29,707 bases of DNA, from positions 1 through 29,707 of the forward strand of contig JANBQS010000166.1 in NCBI GenBank assembly GCA_027577415.1. The letters run 5' to 3'. This DNA is from Coemansia sp. RSA 922. Its lineage: Eukaryota; Kickxellomycota; Kickxellomycetes; Kickxellales; Kickxellaceae. This document shows, in pieces, positions 27,748-29,707 of the stretch. The notes beneath the pieces are model-generated. The model saw nothing but the letters and a program-made list of their open reading frames with translations. It had not been told where the DNA came from and ran no database searches. Both the position numbers and the translations under genes were made by a program. The stretch's first letter is position 1, and each line of letters opens with the position of its first letter.

Positions 27748-29514
27748 ATGACCAACCACTTGTCACCAGCTCAAATTCTTCACGTAGACGTTCTACGTTC
27801 GATTCTAAAGTGGGTAGTGAACGAGCAGAGGTCCCATTTGCTAGTAAACTGTAGCCAGCTGGGCAATTTAAAGGAGTTACTGACCCTGAGTTCTACTTGG
27901 CGACAGGCGGCACTTGAATGTCTGTGGAGAGAGCTTACACTCTCCATTGATACTCCAACCAATGAAGTGCATCTCGAGCGACCAGTGTGGGTGAAACAGA
28001 AATCACTTCCATACAATGTTGAAAACTTGGCCAAGGAGATTCGTGTAAGTGCCCCAATGTCTGGCATAGCTAGTGGAATGGCTCAGAAGCTGCTGGTTGA
28101 TTATCTTGGAGACACGCAATGCTTTCCCTTAGTCTACAAGCTTACTGTCAGCGTAATCGACTATTATGGCCAGTACACTGATTCTAAATGCAACTCCATT
28201 CCCAATACTCTCGAGTTTGCCAAACTACTGAAATCAATGGCCCCCGCAGCAACAACGATAGAGGTAGCATGTCGAGAATTCAGTACGCAGGAAGTAAACA
28301 CCATTGACAACTTTGGCCCTAATTCGAAAGATGATATATTAAAAGCACTAGCAACTGTGCTTTATGCCTCTACGAAACGCGCAAACCTTTACATGTATAA
28401 AGCCGGTATTGAGAAACTATCCACCATTGACGACATCCCACCACTTTCTTCAATTAACTTTGGTTATTCATTTTCGCAACCTGCACATAAAGTCTTGGTG
28501 CGCAAGTCCGCGAGTACGCTTCAGTATCTAGATATCGATATAAGTAATGCGAACATGATACTATATGGCACAGATGGGGAGGCTGTTGTATACCCTAATT
28601 TGCAGCATCTGCAACTGCGCTGGTGTGCTAAACACGATACTGATCCAATGGTAGTTACGGCAGAGACCGTATTATTTCCCGTTTTAAGAACTTTACAATT
28701 GGGCTCACAGTATCCATTTAATAATGATGTGTTATTCCGTGGCAACGCTGCAACTCTAGAGTATCTCCAAATCACTTTAGACAGGGGTGATGTGTCTATG
28801 TTCAACAGGTGCAAGACATTTGAAAACAAACACAAAGTACTGCGTCATGTATTCATTAATGAAGACTTTGACGATACCCTTTTTGTCTCCCAGGCTGACG
28901 AGATTAAGTTACTGAAGAATTTGATGAGCGTCGCTCAAAATTTGAAAACATGGTCACAAACTTTTTGGAAATTGCCAATTGTCGCAATGCAACGTGGCCA
29001 AACATTCGATACTATAAGAGTACTTAATATGCACTCAGACAACCCATCATTTTTCAACATTTTAAGTCTAGTAAAGGCACTTCCAGCCCTTGTCGACCTT
29101 AACAGTAGCATTAACGGCCTAGGACCTGAGCTTGAGAACATTGCCATCGAAGAGCTCCCTGATCACATAGCTTCCACATATTGTGATACGGGAAAGAATT
29201 TGCAGGCTTGGGAGATAAATAATTTTGTTAACCAGGAGTTTTCCCTATTTATAGACCTCGTCTTGCTTTTGGCACTTGCATGCCCAAAGCTCCGTGTTAT
29301 AAAAAGCAAGCCAAAAGCTCTTAAAAGCTACTCTATCAAGGTTGCCAATGCCCTGGAGAGCGGTCCATATAGTAAGTATGCCACAGAGCTTAATAGAATG
29401 ATAAATTCTGGGCCTGTAAAGCCGAAAAAGCCTCTTTATATAAAGCCGAAGAAGGCCGCACGGCTAGCGCGACTAGCGCAACTAGCGCAGGCCTCGGCAC
29501 AATCGCATGACTAA
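27748..29514 (+). CDS. F-box-like family protein F5 with basic C-terminal extension
   Basis: It encodes 588 residues in one exon, starting MTNHLSPAQILHVDVLRSIL in a good Kozak context (GGCACCATG). Upstream the frame reaches only a TTG. The F-box-like part continues to LSSTWRQAALECLWRELTL. YPFNNDVLFRGN has its D at residue 327, then AATLEYLQITLD. LPDHIASTY, LLLALACPKLRVI and ALESGPYSKYATELNRM close the common part. It then adds about 30 residues absent from the others: two KPKK motifs and an A-R-L-A-R-L-A-Q-L-A-Q repeat, possibly a nuclear or nucleic-acid-binding tail. By eye it is most similar to F1, including long near-identical DNA stretches, e.g. around residues 88-110. Confidence 0.85.
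   Translation: MTNHLSPAQILHVDVLRSILKWVVNEQRSHLLVNCSQLGNLKELLTLSSTWRQAALECLWRELTLSIDTPTNEVHLERPVWVKQKSLPYNVENLAKEIRVSAPMSGIASGMAQKLLVDYLGDTQCFPLVYKLTVSVIDYYGQYTDSKCNSIPNTLEFAKLLKSMAPAATTIEVACREFSTQEVNTIDNFGPNSKDDILKALATVLYASTKRANLYMYKAGIEKLSTIDDIPPLSSINFGYSFSQPAHKVLVRKSASTLQYLDIDISNANMILYGTDGEAVVYPNLQHLQLRWCAKHDTDPMVVTAETVLFPVLRTLQLGSQYPFNNDVLFRGNAATLEYLQITLDRGDVSMFNRCKTFENKHKVLRHVFINEDFDDTLFVSQADEIKLLKNLMSVAQNLKTWSQTFWKLPIVAMQRGQTFDTIRVLNMHSDNPSFFNILSLVKALPALVDLNSSINGLGPELENIAIEELPDHIASTYCDTGKNLQAWEINNFVNQEFSLFIDLVLLLALACPKLRVIKSKPKALKSYSIKVANALESGPYSKYATELNRMINSGPVKPKKPLYIKPKKAARLARLAQLAQASAQSHD
29464..29490 (+). repeat. 9-bp tandem repeat in the F5 C-terminal tail
   Basis: The three units CTAGCGCGA, CTAGCGCAA and CTAGCGCAG encode L-A-R, L-A-Q, L-A-Q at the end of F5. 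This explains part of the tail as recent repeat growth. Confidence 0.8.
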
Positions 29515-29707
29515 GAGAACCACATAACATTACTTTTTTTTACTTTTATTTTAACATTATTTCTCTTTTCCTTTCAACAAAGGCTTATAAAAATAAAATA
29601 AAATAAAATCAATACAAAAAAACCTACATAAAAAAATTACAAAATATAAAACCAATTATCTATAGCCGAGATCCATTTTTCCAATTCATCTGCCGGCGGA
29701 CACAACA
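29515..29707 (+). terminator. 3' region of F5 with AAAAT repeats
   Basis: The sequence is very AT-rich. AAAATAAAATAAAATAAAAT at about 29590-29609 contains overlapping AATAAA hexamers about 80 bp after the stop, which suits a polyadenylation signal. No gene is visible to the end of the window. Confidence 0.5.

Overview
The window looks like nuclear DNA of a filamentous, early-diverging (zygomycete-grade) fungus. The signs are long genes with few, short GT-AG introns (58-93 bp), pyrimidine-rich leaders just before the start codons, AT-rich spacers, and typical fungal families: a SYLF/Ysc84 protein, full-length ABCC transporters and a fungal FUSC/ArAE-type membrane protein. A Kickxellomycotina-like origin is my guess only. 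No RNA genes, transposons or CRISPR arrays were recognised.

Left part (1-14.4 kb), GC-richer. The first 0.9 kb has no supportable gene. It is followed by an 822-residue protein of unknown function with a short 6-residue repeat at its N-terminus and a basic/acidic centre (+). Convergent to it is a two-exon SYLF-domain (Ysc84/Lsb3-like) gene (-). This shares a 420-bp divergent promoter, with an E-box, with an uninterrupted 1619-residue ABCC (MRP-type) transporter (+). Only 36 bp beyond its stop is the stop of a second, more diverged ABCC gene (-, three exons). Its first exon changes frame at an (AG)6 microsatellite, so it is either a broken or variable allele or carries a 2-bp sequence error.

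Right part (15.2-29.5 kb), AT-richer. This is dominated by five full-length paralogues of an F-box-like family (here F1-F5; 550-588 residues, intronless), two tandem on +, two tandem on -, one on +. All start with the same F-box-like block and carry an almost invariant DVLFRGN motif near residue 320-345. A 1137-residue FUSC/aromatic-acid-exporter-like membrane protein lies between F2 and F3. F1, F2 and F5 share a conserved non-coding leader upstream of the ATG, best preserved between F2 and F5. CTTTG/CAAAG repeats occur upstream of all five.

The transporter and membrane genes suggest export or vacuolar sequestration of small molecules. The F-box-like genes suggest a locally expanding set of substrate adaptors for SCF-type ubiquitin ligases. 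Nothing in the sequence shows that the two sets work together. The most novel content is the F-box-like family with its co-duplicated leader, and the microsatellite frameshift in the second ABCC gene.
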